From CAVOXO01 sp963700425 (GTDB lineage: Bacteria > Actinomycetota > Acidimicrobiia > Acidimicrobiales > Microtrichaceae), in assembly GCA_963700425.1 (NCBI GenBank), contig CAVOXO010000010.1:1-64000 (forward strand): a DNA stretch of 64,000 nucleotides, given 5' to 3'. Below are positions 62,027 to 64,000 of this stretch, piece after piece. The translations under genes were made by a program, and so were the position numbers. The stretch's first letter is position 1; each line of letters begins with the position of its first letter. The notes under the pieces were generated by a model. It had not been told where the DNA came from. It made no database searches and saw nothing but the letters and a program-made list of their open reading frames with translations.

Positions 62027-62875
62027 ATGATCAAGACTGTGGGCATCGTCGGTTCGGGAATCATGGGGTCGGGGATCGCGGAGGTCGTCGCCAAGGCGGG
62101 ATTCGATGTGATTCTGCGGTCGCGACACCAGGAATCGGCGGATGCGACGATCATCAAGCTGGAGAAGTCGCTGAACCGCCAGGTGGAGAAGGGCCGCCTC
62201 TCCGAGGAGGACGCGGCGGCGACGGTGGCCCGGGTCCGAGGCACCGCCGATCTCGCCGATCTCGCCGACTGCGATCTCGTCATCGAGTCGGTCGTCGAGG
62301 ACCTCGACATCAAGGTGGCGCTCTTCCAGGAGCTCGACGAGATCGTCAAGGAGGGGACGATCCTGGCCACGAACACCTCGACCCTCCCGGTGGTCGAAAT
62401 GGCCGTGCTCACCGGACGGCCCGAGCGGGTGTGCGGCGTGCACTTCTTCAATCCGGCCCCGGCCATGCCTCTGGTCGAGATCATCGCCCCCCTCACGGTG
62501 TCCGACGAGACCCTCGACGAGGTGACCGCGTTCGCCGAGGCGTGCGGGAAGAACCCGGTGAAGGTGGCCGACCGCGCCGGTTTCATCGTGAACGCTCTGC
62601 TGTTCCCCTACCTGAACAATGCGGTCCGCATGCTGGCCAACGGCACTGCGACGCGCGATCACATCGACGACGCCATGAAGGGCGGATGCAACTTCCCGAT
62701 GGGACCGTTGGCGCTGCTCGATCTCGTGGGCCTGGATACCTCGATGGCCATCCTCGACGCCCTCTACGAGGAGTTCCGTGATCCCAACTACGCCACGGTT
62801 CCGTTGATCCGCCGGATGGTCACCGCCGGGCACCTCGGTCGGAAGTCCGGAAAGGGCTTCTACGACTACGCCTGA
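62027..62875 (+). CDS. 3-hydroxybutyryl-CoA dehydrogenase
   Basis: 282 residues from ATG 62027. TVGIVGSGIMGSGIAEVVAK (NAD site), CDLVIESVVEDLDIKVALFQ, TILATNTSTLPVVEMAVLTG, VCGVHFFNPAPAMPLVEII (catalytic His) and GGCNFPMGPLALLDLVGLD. It interconverts 3-hydroxyacyl-CoA and 3-ketoacyl-CoA in fatty-acid or butyrate-type metabolism. Complete, single gene. Confidence 0.93.
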   Translation: MIKTVGIVGSGIMGSGIAEVVAKAGFDVILRSRHQESADATIIKLEKSLNRQVEKGRLSEEDAAATVARVRGTADLADLADCDLVIESVVEDLDIKVALFQELDEIVKEGTILATNTSTLPVVEMAVLTGRPERVCGVHFFNPAPAMPLVEIIAPLTVSDETLDEVTAFAEACGKNPVKVADRAGFIVNALLFPYLNNAVRMLANGTATRDHIDDAMKGGCNFPMGPLALLDLVGLDTSMAILDALYEEFRDPNYATVPLIRRMVTAGHLGRKSGKGFYDYA

Positions 62876-62890
62876 TCCGCGAGCGCGCCC

Positions 62891-63601
62891 GTGACAGCCG
62901 ACGCGGCGCGCCTCGCCGACGCAGGAACCCGCCTGCTGGCCGAACTGGGTCTGGCCCCCTGTGAGTGGGATTTCCCCGTCCCCGACGCCGCCCTTCCCGA
63001 CGACCTCGTGGCGATCGGGGGCGATCTCGCCCCGTCCACGTTGGTCACGGCATACTCCCGCAGCCTGTTTCCCATGCCGGTGGGTCGGCGGAAGGTCGGC
63101 TGGTTCTCCCCGGCACGACGAGGCGTGATCCCACTCGACGGCCTGGTCGTCTCGCGGTCGCTGCGGCGATCGCTGCGCCGCTACGAGGTGACCTGGAATC
63201 GGCGCTTCGCCGACGTGGTCCGCGCCTGTTCGGATCCGGCCCGTCCGCACGGTTGGATCTCACCGGCGATCATCGACGCCTACATCGAGCTGAACCGTCT
63301 CGGCCTCGCGCACAGCGTCGAGGTGTTCGACGACGACCGCCTCGTCGGGGGCCTCTACGGAATCGGCCTCTCGGGACTGTTCGCCGGCGAATCGATGTTC
63401 CATCGAGCCACCGACGCGTCGAAGGTCGCTCTGGTCCGACTGGTCGAGCGTCTGGTGGCCACCGGGTGCTCCCTGCTCGACGTCCAATGGGTGACGCCAC
63501 ACCTGGCCTCATTGGGCGCCGTGGAGCTCGGCCGCGGCGAGTACCTCGGCTCCCTCGTCGGGGCACTCGAAGGGCCTGCCACGACGCTCACGTCCCGGTG
63601 A
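62891..63601 (+). CDS. aat: Leucyl/phenylalanyl-tRNA-protein transferase
   Basis: 236 residues from GTG 62891. VPDAALPDDLVAIGGDLAPS, LVTAYSRSLFPMPVG, VGWFSPARRGVIPLDGLVVS, WISPAIIDAYIELNRLGLAH, SVEVFDDDRLVGGLYGIGL, FAGESMFHRATDASKVALV. It adds Leu or Phe to proteins with N-terminal Arg or Lys, marking them for ClpAP-type degradation. 15 bases after the dehydrogenase stop, probably the same transcript. Confidence 0.93.
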   Translation: MTADAARLADAGTRLLAELGLAPCEWDFPVPDAALPDDLVAIGGDLAPSTLVTAYSRSLFPMPVGRRKVGWFSPARRGVIPLDGLVVSRSLRRSLRRYEVTWNRRFADVVRACSDPARPHGWISPAIIDAYIELNRLGLAHSVEVFDDDRLVGGLYGIGLSGLFAGESMFHRATDASKVALVRLVERLVATGCSLLDVQWVTPHLASLGAVELGRGEYLGSLVGALEGPATTLTSR

Positions 63602-63644
63602 GACCCTTCTTCACTCCGGGCCCGGGTGATCCGGGTCGACTGCC

Positions 63645-64000
63645 TCAGCCGACCGCCGGAAACGCCGCGACGATGTCCCCGCGATCGACGGCATCGTCGA
63701 CGATGGTGCGCTCGACGGTCTGTCGACCGCGGTCGAAGTCGACCACCTCCGAGGCCAACAGCTCCGAGGCGGGATCGAAGCACAACACGGCCCGATTCCC
63801 CCACGGACCCTCCAACCCGGCTCCGACCGGGGTGAGTTCGTAGCAGTCGTCCGACTCCCCCGCCGTTGCCCACAAGGTCGGGGTCGGCCCGGTGACGGAC
63901 TCGACGACCTCGTCGATGTCGGCGACCGCATCACCCTCGACGTCGACCACTCCGTTGTCGATGCACGTCATCGTCCCGGACGCATCGTTGCAGCCGATGC
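63645..64000 (-). CDS. Unknown protein, N-terminus outside the window
   Basis: The visible 118 residues include cysteines in IGCNDASGTMTCI, then VTGPTPTLWATAGESDDCYE and GPWGNRAVLCFDPASELLAS, ending DIVAAFPAVG. Four cysteines and the repeating beta pattern suggest an exported, disulfide-bonded domain. The frame is open to the window edge; the ATG at 63971 is probably internal. Family not recognised. Confidence 0.5.
   Translation of the reverse strand, partial: IGCNDASGTMTCIDNGVVDVEGDAVADIDEVVESVTGPTPTLWATAGESDDCYELTPVGAGLEGPWGNRAVLCFDPASELLASEVVDFDRGRQTVERTIVDDAVDRGDIVAAFPAVG

Overview
The window is GC-rich DNA of a Gram-positive actinomycete type. Many starts are GTG, tightly packed operons overlap by ATGA or GTGA, and it carries a WhiB regulator, a paired ArsA-type ATPase locus and both GSI and GSII glutamine synthetases. 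I infer Actinomycetota, most likely Acidimicrobiia or a neighbouring class; this rests on gene content, not on a computed phylogeny.

Region 1 (1-17752) is an accessory island at the 3' half of a tRNA-Thr(CGT) gene (17677-17752). A 44-base copy of that tRNA half recurs at 1441, 3174, 4981, 10056 and inside the tRNA gene itself. These copies cut the island into five modules, like tandem integrative elements of one family. Arms beside several copies carry the same paired GGATTAGCA-type repeats. One integrase is intact (16371-17519); two are debris (1245-1345, 4849-4961); an IS3-type insertion sequence lies where a fourth would be. Cargo includes an XRE regulator with a nucleotidyltransferase, a Doc/ribbon-helix-helix toxin-antitoxin pair, a small protein present in two modules, two exported alpha/beta hydrolases, an MDR oxidoreductase, a retropepsin-like protein, an excisionase-like protein, a decayed MobF relaxase-helicase, two methyltransferases, a TetR/monooxygenase pair and a DUF1801 protein. 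Most cargo genes are broken.

Region 2 (17847-33669) is chromosomal backbone: an MFS transporter-tmk-holB operon, topA, an acyl-CoA dehydrogenase, an RsbW/STAS partner-switching pair, the helicase mrfA, a compact Tad pilus operon (tadZ-tadA-tadB-tadC-flp-tadE), the selenocysteine tRNA selC and an RpoD-like sigma factor.

Region 3 (33881-48437) holds nadE, a nitrogen block (GSII divergent from GSI, followed by a GlnR-like regulator), RidA, an unusual fused molybdenum hydroxylase-like protein, a thioredoxin-like lipoprotein, two esterases or hydrolases, ErpA, Mrp and an O-methyltransferase.

Region 4 (48525-64000) holds a Nudix/FxsA pair, selA-selB (the protein half of the Sec system whose tRNA is at 32.6 kb), WhiB, NfeD, two ArsA-type ATPases, a STAS protein, a lone receiver, tRNA-Pro(CGG), a CAP-domain lipoprotein, MazG, the lysC-asd aspartate pathway, a cyclophilin, a 3-hydroxyacyl-CoA dehydrogenase, aat and the start of a secreted protein.

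Single-base frame breaks occur throughout, including in genes that should be essential or highly conserved (topA twice, nadE, lysC, selA). In most cases I could inspect, removing one base restores the frame. Uncorrected sequencing indels are the simplest explanation for the backbone, so 'broken' in the island should also be read with caution.
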